Assembly (NCBI GenBank): GCA_022747635.1
Contig: JAKTNV010000757.1
Span: 1-64,000 of the forward strand
Direction: 5' to 3'
DNA length: 64,000 nt
Source of the DNA: Hetaerina americana
Taxonomy: Eukaryota; Arthropoda; Insecta; Odonata; Calopterygidae
In this document: positions 1-11,091 of the stretch, piece after piece
How the letters are laid out: each line of letters opens with the position of its first letter
Numbering within the stretch: position 1 is the stretch's first letter
The notes under the pieces: generated by a model
Told to the model about the DNA's origin: nothing
Seen by the model: only the letters and a program-made list of their open reading frames with translations
The model's database searches: none
Translations under genes and position numbers: made by a program

Positions 1-820
1 TATTCTTACTATAATAGCCCAAATTTCTTAAAATATTGCGATAAACCAACATCTTCTGTTTTAGAGTGAATGTTTGAGGTGTATAGAAGGCATTTATTTC
101 ATTTTTAGAAAATTTAATTTTTCACATTTTTCCATGAAAAGTGCCAATACCCCCCCCTTTGGGTTCTAGGTGAAAATCTCACTCGACACAAATCAAACAA
201 AAATGTTTCCATGGTGTGTATTCTTGTTCATTTTCATCAAATAAACAAAATAAAACTCAGAATAAATCCTGAAAGATAAGATATGAGCATAAAAGATGCT
301 TCAGCGCAAGTGTTCATGTTACTAAAAGAGCCCAAATTTCTAAAAATATTGCGAAAAGCAAAAATTTTCAGTTTTAGAGTGAATGTTTCAGGTGTATAGA
401 AGGCATTTATTACATTTTTAGAAAATTTAATTTTTCACATTTTTCCATGAAAAGTTCCAATACCCCCCCCTTTGGGTTCTAGGTGAAAATCTCACTCGAC
501 ACAAATCAAACAAAAATGTTTCCATGGTGTGTATTGTTGTTCATTTTCATCAAATAAACAAAATAAAACCCAGAATAAATCCTGAAAAACAAGAAATGAG
601 CATAAAAGATGCTTCAGCGCAGGTGTTTTTCTTACTATAAGAGCCCAAATTTCTAAAAATATTGCGAAAAACCACAATCTTCTTTTTTGGAGTGAATGTT
701 TGAGGTGTATAGAAGGCATTTATTTCATTTTTAGAAAATTTAATTTTTCACATTTTTCCATGAAAAGTGCCAATACCCCCCCTTTGGGTTCTAGGTGAAA
801 ATCTCACTCGACACAAATCA
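1..820 (+). repeat. 14-unit duplication, left copy (edge-truncated)
   Basis: Positions 1 to about 820 reappear at 4412 to about 5230 with a constant offset of 4411 bp (14 units; unit starts 158, 471, 783 match 4569, 4882, 5194). Shared rare changes include TTTCTTAAAATATTGCG and CCAACATCTTC near the left edge, GCAAAAATTTTCAG near 357, and AAAGTTCCAATAC near 451. The left limit is cut by the window edge, so the true duplication is longer. Similarity ends near 820, where this copy continues with AACAAAAATG, GTTGTTC and a run of A after ATAA, while the other copy has ATACAAAAATG and CTTGTTC. Confidence 0.85.
471..782 (+). repeat. Example monomer (312 bp) with landmark map
   Basis: A typical unit, phased from TTTGGG to the end of the next C-run. 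Landmarks: TTTGGGTTCTAGGTG at the start; CTCACTCGAC at 491-500; an NcoI-type CCATGG at 522-527, kept in most units; CATCAAATAAAC near 549; the word AATCCTGAAA near 578; GCTTCAGCGC at 611-620, holding a HhaI-type GCGC; AAATTTCTAAAAATATTGCG ending near 666; GTGAATGTTTGAGGTGTATA near 692-711; then a T/A-tract-rich stretch from about 717 to 757; the dyad TTTTC-CAT-GAAAA near 755-767; and C7 at 776-782. CpGs are at 497, 618 and 665. About 100 of 313 bases in a representative unit are G or C. No RNA polymerase III box, tRNA likeness or transposon end is convincing. Function unknown. Confidence 0.9.
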
Positions 821-1399
821 AACAAAAATGTTTCCATGGTGTGTATTGTTGTTCATTTTCATCAAATAAAAAAAATTAAACCCAGAATAAATCCTGAAAG
901 ACAAGAAATGAGCATAAAAGATACTTCAGCGCAAGTGTTAATGTTACTATAAGAGCCAAATTTCTAAAAATATTGCAAATAGCAACAATTTTCATTTTTA
1001 GAGTGAATGTTTGAGGTGTATAGAAGGCATTTATTTCATTTTTAGAAAATTTAATTTTTCACATTTTTCCGTGAAAAGTGCCAATACCCCCCCCTTTGGG
1101 TTCTAGGTGAAAATCTCACTCGACACAAATCAAACAAAAATGTTTCCATGGTGTGTATTGTTGTTCATTTTCATCAAATAAACAAAATTAAACCCAGAAT
1201 AAATCCTGAAAAACAAGAAATGAGCATAAAAGATGCTTCAGCGCAAGTGTTATTCTTACTATAAGAGCCCAAATTTCTAAAAATATTGCGATAAACCACA
1301 ATCTTCTGTTTTAGAGTGAATGTTTGAAGTGTATAGAAGGCATTTATTTCATTTTTAGAAAATTTAATTTTTCACATTTTTCCATGAAAAGTGCCAATA

Positions 1400-1430
1400 C
1401 TGGCCCTGGCCCTTTGGCCCTGGCCCTTTG
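1400..1430 (-). other. GGCCCT-type insert with G-quadruplex motif
   Basis: Where other units have a simple C-run, this one has alternating TGGCCC and TTTGGCCC blocks, lengthening the unit interval to 332 bp. On the plus strand four CCC runs lie at 1404-1406, 1410-1412, 1418-1420 and 1424-1426. The minus strand therefore reads G3-N3-G3-N5-G3-N3-G3, a canonical G-quadruplex pattern. The blocks look like internal duplication of the CCCTTTGGG junction that every unit carries. The unit also has the private GTTTGAAGTG change near 1322. Quadruplex formation is inference. Confidence 0.75.
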
Positions 1431-4228
1431 GGTTCTAGGTGAAAATCTCACTCGACACAAATCAAACAAAAATGTTTCCATGGTGTGTATTGTTGTTCAT
1501 TTTCATCAAATAAACAAAATTAAACCCAGAATAAATCCTGAAAGACAAGAAATGAGCATAAAAGATGCTTCAGCGCAAGTGTTAATGTTACTATAAGGGC
1601 CAAATTTCTAAAAATATTGCGAAAAGCAACAATTTTCATTTTAGAGTGAATGTTTGAGGTGTATAGAAGGCATTTATTTCATTTTTAGAAAATTTAATTT
1701 TTTACATTTTTCCGTGAAAAGTGCCAATACCCCCCCCTTTGGGTTCTAGGTGAAAATCTCACTCGACACAAATCAAACAAAAATGTTTCCATGGTGTGTA
1801 TTCTTGTTCATTTTCATCAAATAAACAAAATAAAACTCAGAATAAATCCTGAAAGATAAGATATGAGCATAAAAGATGCTTCAGCGCAAGTGTTCATGTT
1901 ACTAAAAGAGCCCAAATTTCTAAAAATATTGCAAAAAGCAACAATTTTCAGTTTTAGAGTGAATGTTTCAGGTGTATAGAAGGCATTTATTACATTTTTA
2001 GAAAATTTAATTTTTCACATTTTTCCATGAAAAGTGCCAATACCCCCCCCTTTGGGTTCTAGGTGAAAATCTCACTCGACACAAATCAAACAAAAATGTT
2101 CCCATGGTGTGTATTGCTGTTCATTTTCATCAAATAAACAAAATTAAACCCAGAATAAATCCTGAAAAACAAGAAATGAGCATAAAAGATGCTTCAGCGC
2201 AAGTGTTTTTCTTACTATAAGAGCCCAAATTTCTAAAAATATTGCGAAAAACCACAATCTACTTTTTTGGAGTGAATGTTTGAGGTGTATAGAAGGCATT
2301 TATTTCATTTTTAGAAAATTTAATTTTTCACATTTTTCCATGAAAAGTGCCAATACCCCCCCCTTTGGGTTCTAGGTGAAAATTTCACTCGACACAAATC
2401 AAACAAAAATGTTTCCATGGTGTCTATTCTTGTTCATTTTCATCAAATAAACAAAATAAACACAGAATAAATCCTGAAAGATAAGATATGAGCATAAAAG
2501 ATGCTTCAGCGCAAGTGTTCATGTTACTAAAAGAGCCCAAATTTCTAAAAATATTGCGAAAAGCAACAATTTTCAGTTTTAGAGTGAATGTTTCAGGTGT
2601 ATAGAAGGCATTTATTAAATTTTTAGAAAATTTAATTTTTCACATTTTTCCATGAAAAGTGCCAATACCCCCCTTTGGGTTCTGGGTGAAAATCTCAGTC
2701 GACACAAATCAAACAAAAATGTTTCCATGGTGTGTATTGTTGTTCATTTTCATCAAATAAATAAAATAAAACTCAGAATAAATCCTGAAAGACAAGAAAT
2801 GAGCATAAAAGATGCTTCAGCACAAGTGTTAATGTTACTAAAAGAGCCCAAATTTCTAAAAATATTGCGAAAAACCATAATCTTCTGTTTTAGAGTGAAT
2901 GTTTGAGGTGTATAGAAGGCATTTATTTCATTTTTAGAAAATTTAATTTTTCTCTTTTTTTCATGGAAAGTGCCAATACCCCCCCCTTTGGGTTCTAGGT
3001 GAAAATCTCACTCGACACAAATCAAACAAAAATGTTTCCATGGTGTGTATTGTTGTTCATTTTCATCAAATAAACAAAATTAAACCCAGAATAAATCCTG
3101 AAAAACAAGAAATGAGCATAAAAGATGCTTCAGCGCAAGTGTTATTCTTACTATAAGAGCCCAAATTTCTAAAAATATTGCGAAAAACCATAATCTTCTT
3201 TTTTGGAGTGAATGTTTGAGGTGTATAGAAGACATTTATTTCATTTTTAGAAAATTTAATTTTTCACATTTTTCCATGAAAAGTGCCAATACCCCCCCCT
3301 TTGGGTTCTAGGTGAAAATCTCACTCGACACAAATCAAACAAAAATGTTTCCATGGTGTGTATTCTTGTTCATTTTCATCAAATAAACAAAATTAAACCC
3401 AGAATAAATCCTGAAAAACAAGAAATGAGCATAAAAGATGCTTCAGCGCAAGTGTTATTCTTACTATAAGAGCCCAAATTTCTAAAAATATTGCGAAAAA
3501 CCACAATCTTCTTTTTTGGAGTGAATGTTTGAGGTGTATAGAAGGCATTTATTTCATTTTTAGAAAATTTAATTTTTCACATTTTTCCATGAAAAGTGCC
3601 AATACCCCCCCCTTTGGGTTCTAGGTGAAAATCTCACTCGACACAAATAAAACAAAAATGTTTCCATGGTGTGTATTGTTGTTCATTTTCATCAAATAAA
3701 CAAAATTAAACCCAGAATAAATCCTGAAAGACAAGAAATGAGCATAAAAGATGCTTCAGCGCAAGTGTTAATGTTACTATAAGAGCCAAATTTCTAAAAA
3801 TATTGCGAAAAGCAACAATTTTCATTTTAGAGTGAATGTTTGAGGTGTATAGAAGGCATTTATTTCATTTTTAGAAAATTTAATTTTTCACATTTTTCCG
3901 TGAAAAGTGCCAAAACCCCCCCCTTTAGGTTCTAGGTGAAAATCTCACTCGACACAAATCAAACAAAAATGTTTTCATGGTGTGTATTGATGTTTATTTT
4001 CATCAAATAAACAAAATTAAACCCAGAATAAATCCTGAAAGACAAGAAATGAGCATAAAAGATGCTTCAGCGCAAGTGTTATTCTTACTATAATAGCCCA
4101 AATTTCTAAAAATATTGCGATAAACCACAATCTTCTGTTTTAGAGTGAATGTTTGAAGTGTATAGAAGGCATTTATTTCATTTTTAGAAAATTTAATTTT
4201 TCACATTTTTCCATGAAAAGTGCCAATA

Positions 4229-4259
4229 CTGGCCCTGGCCCTTTGGCCCTGGCCCTTTG
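4229..4259 (-). other. Second GGCCCT-type insert with G-quadruplex motif
   Basis: This has the same structure as the insert at 1400-1430: CCC runs at 4233-4235, 4239-4241, 4247-4249 and 4253-4255, giving G3-N3-G3-N5-G3-N3-G3 on the minus strand. The preceding half-unit also shares GTTTGAAGTG near 4151, so the two are copies of one variant unit 2829 bp (9 units) apart. Their flanks differ downstream (TTAATGTTACTATAAGGGCC after the first, TATTCTTACTATAATAGCCC after this one), so a single unit, not a long block, was copied. Confidence 0.75.
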
Positions 4260-4411
4260 GGTTCTAGGTGAAAATCTCACTCGACACAAATCAAACAAAA
4301 ATGTTTCCATGGTGTGTATTGTTGTTCATTTTCATCAAATAAACAAAATTAAACCAAGAATAAATCCTGAAAGACAAGAAATGAGCATAAAAGATGCTTC
4401 AGCGCAAGTGT

Positions 4412-5230
4412 TATTCTTACTATAATAGCCCAAATTTCTTAAAATATTGCGATAAACCAACATCTTCTGTTTTAGAGTGAATGTTTGAGGTGTATAGAAG
4501 GCATTTATTTCATTTTTAGAAAATTTAATTTTTCACATTTTTCCATGAAAAGTGCCAATACCCCCCCCTTTGGGTTCTAGGTGAAAATCTCACTCGACAC
4601 AAATCAAACAAAAATGTTTCCATGGTGTGTATTCTTGTTCATTTTCATCAAATAAACAAAATAAAACTCAGAATAAATCCTGAAAGATAAGATATGAGCA
4701 TAAAAGATGCTTCAGCGCAAGTGTTCATGTTACTAAAAGAGCCCAAATTTCTAAAAATATTGCGAAAAGCAAAAATTTTCAGTTTTAGAGTGAATGTTTC
4801 AGGTGTATAGAAGGCATTTATTACATTTTTAGAAAATTTAATTTTTCACATTTTTCCATGAAAAGTTCCAATACCCCCCCCTTTGGGTTCTAGGTGAAAA
4901 TCTCACTCGACACAAATCAAACAAAAATGTTTCCATGGTGTGTATTGTTGTTCATTTTCATCAAATAAACAAAATAAAACCCAGAATAAATCCTGAAAAA
5001 CAAGAAATGAGCATAAAAGATGCTTCAGCGCAGGTGTTTTTCTTACTATAAGAGCCCAAATTTCTAAAAATATTGCGAAAAACCACAATCTTCTTTTTTG
5101 GAGTGAATGTTTGAGGTGTATAGAAGGCATTTATTTCATTTTTAGAAAATTTAATTTTTCACATTTTTCCATGAAAAGTGCCAATACCCCCCCTTTGGGT
5201 TCTAGGTGAAAATCTCACTCGACACAAATC
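4412..5230 (+). repeat. 14-unit duplication, right copy
   Basis: This is a copy of the first 820 bp at offset 4411 bp, with unit starts 4569, 4882 and 5194. All diagnostic changes of the left copy are kept (TTTCTTAAAATATTGCG, CCAACATCTTC, AAAGTTCCAATAC, GCGCAGGTG). The break is near 5230, just before the hairpin zone. High identity suggests a fairly recent event, or an assembly join; the sequence alone cannot separate these. Confidence 0.85.
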
Positions 5231-5475
5231 ATACAAAAATGTTTCCATGGTGTGTATTCTTGTTCATTTTCATCAAATAAACAAAATAAACCCAGAATAA
5301 ATCCTGAAAGATAAGATATGAGCATAAAAGATGCTTCAGCGCAAGTGTTCATGTTACTAAAAGAGCCCAAATTTCTAAAAATATTGCGAAAAGCAACAAT
5401 TTTCAGTTTTAGAGTGAATGTTTCAGGTGTATAGAAGGCATTTATTTCATTTTTAGAAAATTTAATTTTTCACAT

Positions 5476-5515
5476 TTTTCACCTAGAACCCCCCCCTTTG
5501 GGTTCTAGGTGAAAA
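5476..5515. repeat. Hairpin unit: 16-bp perfect inverted repeat
   Basis: The left arm TTTTCACCTAGAACCC (5476-5491) is the exact reverse complement of GGGTTCTAGGTGAAAA (5500-5515), with an 8-nt C5T3 loop. In ordinary units the left arm is absent and CATGAAAAGTGCCAATA stands there. Thus CACCTAGAA appears to have been copied from the opposite strand of the following unit head, shortening the interval to 303 bp. Confidence 0.9.
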
Positions 5516-6403
5516 TCTCACTCGACACAAATCAAACAAAAATGTTTCCATGGTGTGTATTCTTGTTCATTTTCATCAAATAAACAAAATTAAACCCAGA
5601 ATAAATCCTGAAAAACTAGAAATGAGCATAAAAGATGCTTCAGCGCAAGTTATATTCTTACTATAAGAGCCCAAATTTCTAAAAATATTGCGAAAAACCA
5701 CAATCTTCTTTTTTGGAGTGAATGTTTGAGGTGTATAGAAGGCATTTATTTCATTTTTAGAATATTTAATTTTTCACATTTTTCCATGAAAAGTGCCTAT
5801 ACCCCCCCCTTTGGGTTCTAGGTGAAAATGTCACTCGACACAAATCAAACAAAAATGTTTCCATTGTGTGTATTCTTGTTCATTTTCATCAAATAAACAA
5901 AATAAAACTCAGAATAAATCCTGAAAGATAAGATATGAGCATAATGATGCTTCAGCGCAAGTGTTCATGTTACTAAAAGAGCCCAAATTTCTAAAAATAT
6001 TGCGAAAAACCACAATCTTCTGTTTTAGAGTGAATGTTTGAGGTGTATAGAAGGCATTTATTTCATTTTTAGAAAATTTAATTTTTCTCATTTTTCCATG
6101 AAAAGTGCCAATACCCCCCCTTTGGGTTCTAGGTGAAAATCTCACTCGACACAAATCAAACAAAAATGTTTCCATGGCGTGTATTGTTGTTCATTTTCAT
6201 CAAATAAACAAAATTAAACCCAGAATAAATCCTGAAAGACAAGAAATGAGCATAAAAGATGCTTCAGCGCAAGTGTTATTCTTACTATAATAGCCCAAAT
6301 TTCTAAAAATATTGCGATAAACCACAATCTTCTGTTTTAGAGTGAATGTTTGAGGTGTATAGAAGGCATTTATTTCATTTTTAGAAAATTTAATTTTTCA
6401 CAT

Positions 6404-6443
6404 TTTTCAACTAGAACCCCCCCCTTTGGGTTCTAGGTGAAAA
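6404..6443. repeat. Hairpin unit, one mismatch
   Basis: This is the same design as at 5476, but the left arm reads TTTTCAACTAGAACCC, one mismatch in 16 bp against the right arm at 6428-6443. Its equivalents in the other 8-unit copies are at 8880 and 15402. Confidence 0.85.
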
Positions 6444-7951
6444 TCTCACTCGACACAAATCAAACAAAAATGTTTCCATGGTGTGTATTCTTGTTCATTT
6501 TCATCAAATAAACAAAATTAAACCCAGAATAAATCCTGAAAAACTAGAAATGAGCATAAAAGATGCTTCAGCGCAAGTTATATTCTTACTATAAGAGCCC
6601 AAATTTCTAAAAATATTGCGAAAAACCAAAATCTTCTTTTTTGGAGTGAATGTTTGAGGTGTATAGAAGGCATTTATTTCATTTTTAGAAAATTTAATTT
6701 TTCACATTTTTCCATGAAAAGTGCCAATACCCCCCCCTTTGGGTTCTAGGTGAAAATCTCACTCGACACAAATCAAACAAAAATGTTTCCATGGTGTGTA
6801 TTGTTGTTCATTTTCATCAAATAAACAAAATTAAACCCAGAATAAATCCTGAAAGACAAGAAATGAGCATAAAAGATGCTTCAGCGCAAGTGTTAATGTT
6901 ACTTTAAGAGCCAAATTTCTAAAAATATTGCAAAAAGCAACAATTTTCATTTTTAGAGTGAATGTTTGAGGTGTATAGAAGGCATTTATTTCATTTTTAG
7001 AAAATTTAATTTTTCACATTTTTCCGTGAAAAGTGCCAATACCCCCCCCTTTGGGTTCTAGGTGAAAATCTCACTCGACACAAATCAAACAAAAATGTTT
7101 CCATGGTGTGTATTGTTGTTCATTTTCATCAAATAAAAAAAATTAAACCCAGAATAAATCCTGAAAGACAAGAAATGAGCATAAAAGATACTTCAGCGCA
7201 AGTGTTAATGTTACTATAAGAGCCAAATTTCTAAAAATATTGCAAAAAGCAACAATTTTCATTTTTAGAGTGAATGTTTGAGGTGTATAGAAGGCATTTA
7301 TTTCATTTTTAGAAAATTTAATTTTTCACATTTTTCCGTGAAAAGTGCCAATACCCCCCCCTTTGGGTTCTAGGTGAAAATCTCACTCGACACAAATCAA
7401 ACAAAAATGTTTCCATGGTGTGTATTGTTGTTCATTTTCATCAAATAAACAAAATTAAACCCAGAATAAATCCTGAAAAACAAGAAATGAGCATAAAAGA
7501 TGCTTCAGCGCAAGTGTTATTCTTACTATAAGAGCCCAAATTTCTAAAAATATTGCGAAAAACCACAATCTTCTTTTTTGGAGTGAATGTTTGAGGTGTA
7601 TAGAAGGCATTTATTACATTTTTAGAAAATTTAATTTTTCACATTTTTCCATGAAAAGTGCCAATACCTTTGGGATCTAGGTGAAAATCTCACTCGACAC
7701 AAATCAAACAAAAATGTTTCCATGGTGTGTATTCTTGTTCATTTTCATCAAATAAACAAAATAAAACTCAGAATAAATCCTGAAAGATAAGATATGAGCA
7801 TAAAAGATTCTTCAGCGCAAGTGTTCATGTTACTAAAAGAGCCCAAATTTCTAAAAATATTGCGAAAAGCAACAATTTTCAGTTTTTGAGTGAATGTTTC
7901 AGGTGTATAGAAGGCATTTATTACATTTTTAGAAAATTTAATTTTTCACAT

Positions 7952-7991
7952 TTTTCACCTAGAACCCCCCCCTTTGGGTTCTAGGTGAAAA
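7952..7991. repeat. Hairpin unit: 16-bp perfect inverted repeat
   Basis: The arms at 7952-7967 and 7976-7991 are perfect, with loop C5T3. It corresponds to the 5476 hairpin in copy 2 of the 8-unit repeat. Confidence 0.9.
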
Positions 7992-8879
7992 TCTCACTCG
8001 ACACAAATCAAACAAAAATGTTTCCATGGTGTGTATTCTTGTTCATTTTCATCAAATAAACAAAATTAAACCCAGAATAAATCCTGAAAAACTAGAAATG
8101 AGCATAAAAGATGCTTCAGCGCAAGTTATATTCTTACTATAAGAGCCCAAATTTCTAAAAATATTGCGAAAAACCACAATCTTCTTTTTTGGAGTGAATG
8201 TTTGAGGTGTATAGAAGGCATTTATTTCATTTTTAGAATATTTAATTTTTCACATTTTTCCATGAAAAGTGCCTATACCCCCCCCTTTGGGTTCTAGGTG
8301 AAAATGTCACTCGACACAAATCAAACAAAAATGTTTCCATTGTGTGTATTCTTGTTCATTTTCATCAAATAAACAAAATAAAACTCAGAATAAATCCTGA
8401 AAGATAAGATATGAGCATAATGATGCTTCAGCGCAAGTGTTCATGTTACTAAAAGAGCCCAAATTTCTAAAAATATTGCGAAAAACCACAATCTTCTGTT
8501 TTAGAGTGAATGTTTGAGGTGTATAGAAGGCATTTATTTCATTTTTAGAAAATTTAATTTTTCTCATTTTTCCATGAAAAGTGCCAATACCCCCCCTTTG
8601 GGTTCTAGGTGAAAATCTCACTCGACACAAATCAAACAAAAATGTTTCCATGGCGTGTATTGTTGTTCATTTTCATCAAATAAACAAAATTAAACCCAGA
8701 ATAAATCCTGAAAGACAAGAAATGAGCATAAAAGATGCTTCAGCGCAAGTGTTATTCTTACTATAATAGCCCAAATTTCTAAAAATATTGCGATAAACCA
8801 CAATCTTCTGTTTTAGAGTGAATGTTTGAGGTGTATAGAAGGCATTTATTTCATTTTTAGAAAATTTAATTTTTCACAT

Positions 8880-8919
8880 TTTTCACCTAGACCCCCCCCC
8901 TTTGGGTTCTAGGTGAAAA
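8880..8919. repeat. Hairpin unit, one-base gap
   Basis: The left arm reads TTTTCACCTAG-ACCC, lacking one A, followed by a longer C-run; the right arm is 8904-8919. It is equivalent to the 6404 and 15402 hairpins, which differ at other single bases, so these arms are drifting independently. Confidence 0.85.
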
Positions 8920-11051
8920 TCTCACTCGACACAAATCAAACAAAAATGTTTCCATGGTGTGTATTCTTGTTCATTTTCATCAAATAAACAAAATTAAACC
9001 CAGAATAAATCCTGAAAAACTAGAAATGAGCATAAAAGATGCTTCAGCGCAAGTTATATTCTTACTATAAGAGCCCAAATTTCTAAAAATATTGCGAAAA
9101 ACCACAATCTTCTTTTTTGGAGTGAATGTTTGAGGTGTATAGAAGGCATTTATTTCATTTTTAGAAAATTTAATTTTTCACATTTTTCCATGAAAAGTGC
9201 CAATACCCCCCCCCCTTTGGGTTCTAGGTGAAAATCTCACTCGACACAAATCAAACAAAAATGTTTCCATGGTGTGTATTGTTGTTCATTTTCATCAAAT
9301 AAACAAAATAAAACCCAGAATAAATCCTGAAAGACAAGAAATGAGCATAAAAGATGCTTCAGCGCAAGTGTTAATGTTACTTTAAGAGCCAAATTTCTAA
9401 AAATATTGCAAAAAGCAACAATTTTCATTTTTAGAGTGAATGTTTGAGGTGTATAGAAGGCATTTATTTCATTTTTAGAAAATTTAATTTTTCACATTTT
9501 TCCGTGAAAAGTGCCAATACCCCCCCCTTTGGGTTCTAGGTGAAAATCTCACTCGACACAAATCAAACAAAAATGTTTCCATGGTGTGTATTGTTGTTCA
9601 TTTTCATCAAATAAAAAAAATTAAACCCAGAATAAATCCTGAAAGACAAGAAATGAGCATAAAAGATACTTCAGCGCAAGTGTTAATGTTACTATAAGAG
9701 CCAAATTTCTAAAAATATTGCAAAAAGCAACAATTTTCATTTTTAGAGTGAATGTTTGAGGTGTATAGAAGGCATTTATTTCATTTTTAGAAAATTTAAT
9801 TTTTCACATTTTTCCGTGAAAAGTGCCAATACCCCCCCCTTTGGGTTCTAGGTGAAAATCTCACTCGACACAAATCAAACAAAAATGTTTCCATGGTGTG
9901 TATTGTTGTTCATTTTCATCAAATAAACAAAATTAAACCCAGAATAAATCCTGAAAAACAAGAAATGAGCATAAAAGATGCTTCAGCGCAAGTGTTATTC
10001 TTACTATAAGAGCCCAAATTTCTAAAAATATTGCGAAAAACCACAATCTTCTTTTTTGGAGTGAATGTTTGAGGTGTATAGAAGGCATTTATTACATTTT
10101 TAGAAAATTTAATTTTTCACATTTTTCCATGAAAAGTGCCAATACCTTTGGGATCTAGGTGAAAATCTCACTCGACACAAATCAAACAAAAATGTTTCCA
10201 TGGTGTGTATTCTTGTTCATTTTCATCAAATAAACAAAAAAAAACTCAGAATAAATCCTGAAAGATAAGATATGAGCATAAAAGATTCTTCAGCGCAAGT
10301 GTTCATGTTACTAAAAGAGCCCAAATTTCTAAAAATATTGCGAAAAGCAACAATTTTCAGTTTTTGAGTGAATGTTTCAGGTGTATAGAAGGCATTTATT
10401 ACATTTTTAGAAAATTTAATTTTTCTCATTTTTCTATGAAAAGTGCCGATACCCCCCCCTTTGGGTTCTAGGTGAAAATGTCACTCGCCACAAATCAAAC
10501 AAAAATGTTTCCATTGTGTGTATTCTTGTTCATTTTCATCAAATAAACAAAATAAAACAGAATAAATCCTGAAAGATAAGATATGAGCATAATGATGCTT
10601 CAGCGCAAGTGTTCATGTTACTAAAAGAGCCCAAATTTCTAAAAATATTGCGAAAAACCACAATCTTCTGTTTTAGAGTGAATGTTTGAGGTGTATAGAA
10701 GGCATTTATTTCATTTTTAGAAAATTTAATTTTTCTCATTTTTCCATGAAAAGTGCCAATACCCCCCCTTTGGGTTCTAGGTGAAAATCTCACTCGACAC
10801 AAATCAAACAAAAATGTTTCCATGGCGTGTATTGTTGTTCATTTTCATCAAATAAACAAAATTAAACCCAGAATAAATCCTGAAAGACAAGAAATGAGCA
10901 TAAAAGATGCTTCAGCGCAAGTGTTATTCTTACTATAATAGCCCAAATTTCTAAAAATATTGCGATAAACCACAATCTTCTGTTTTAGAGTGAATGTTTG
11001 AGGTGTATAGAAGGCATTTATTTCATTTTTAGAAAATTTAATTTTTCACAT

Positions 11052-11091
11052 TTTTCACCTAGAACCCCCCCCTTTGGGTTCTAGGTGAAAA
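11052..11091. repeat. Hairpin unit: 16-bp perfect inverted repeat
   Basis: The arms at 11052-11067 and 11076-11091 are perfect. The unit that follows has GTTGTTC and GAAAAACAAG, unlike the CTTGTTC / GAAAAACTAG units after the other hairpins, so the hairpin has been joined to another unit type. Confidence 0.9.

Larger units (their letters stand above)
821..4411 (+). repeat. Mixed units between the 14-unit copies
   Basis: Unit starts: 1095, 1427, 1738, 2051, 2364, 2674, 2987, 3300, 3613, 3924, 4256. Unit types alternate between the GATAAG / TTCATGTTACTAAAAG / TTTCAGGTG type (for example from 1738 and 2364), the GAAAAACAAG / TTATTC / CTTTTTTGGAG type (from 2051, 2987, 3300) and the GACAAG / TTAATG / GCAACAATTTTCAT type (from 3613). 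Two units carry the GGCCCT insert, listed separately. The unit start at 3924 has CCTTTAGG in place of CCTTTGGG. No gene-like or foreign stretch is present. Confidence 0.85.
5476..7945 (+). repeat. 8-unit higher-order repeat, copy 1
   Basis: Unit starts: 5497, 5810, 6121, 6425, 6738, 7050, 7362, 7669. The order of unit types is: hairpin unit with GAAAAACTAGAAATG and GTTATATTC; unit with GTGCCTATAC, GTCACTCG and AATGATGC; C7 unit with CCATGGCGTG; a second hairpin unit; an ordinary unit; a unit with an A-run after ATAA and GATACTTC; a TCCGTG unit; and a short C2 unit with GGGATCTAGG and GATTCTTC. The same order follows immediately at 7952-10421, offset 2476-2478 bp. Copy 1 starts at the hairpin arm itself. 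Confidence 0.85.
7952..10421 (+). repeat. 8-unit higher-order repeat, copy 2
   Basis: Unit starts: 7973, 8286, 8597, 8901, 9216, 9528, 9840, 10147, matching copy 1 one by one. Differences are few: the hairpin at 8880-8919 lacks one A, the C-run before 9216 has 10 C, and ATAAAACCC replaces ATTAAACCC near 9307. At about 10421 the tandem ends, because the next unit (start 10460) has TTTCTCATTTTTCTATG and GTGCCGATAC instead of the hairpin. Its units from 7973 onward also belong to the larger 6520-bp duplication. Confidence 0.85.

Noticed and set aside
471..500. GGTTCTAGGTG resembling an RNA polymerase III B box, which might hint at a SINE origin.
   Set aside because: It matches only the first half of the B-box consensus, no A box lies at the right distance, and there is no T-stretch terminator or poly-A tail arrangement of a SINE.
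500..720. Possible internal half-repeat: AATGTTTCCATGGTGTGTAT compared with AATGTTTGAGGTGTATAG about 180 bp apart.
   Set aside because: Similarity fades within about 20 bp and the spacing is not half of the unit, so it is probably chance in an AT-rich sequence.
1327..1426. GGCCC blocks taken as a separate inserted element.
   Set aside because: No target duplication or flanking repeat is present; the blocks can be explained by small duplications of the local CCCTTTGGG junction.
3300..3930. Telomere-like words: TTTGGG in each unit, TTTAGG at 3924.
   Set aside because: They are single occurrences per unit with no tandem hexamer or heptamer array; TTTAGG at 3924 is a one-base variant of the normal unit head.
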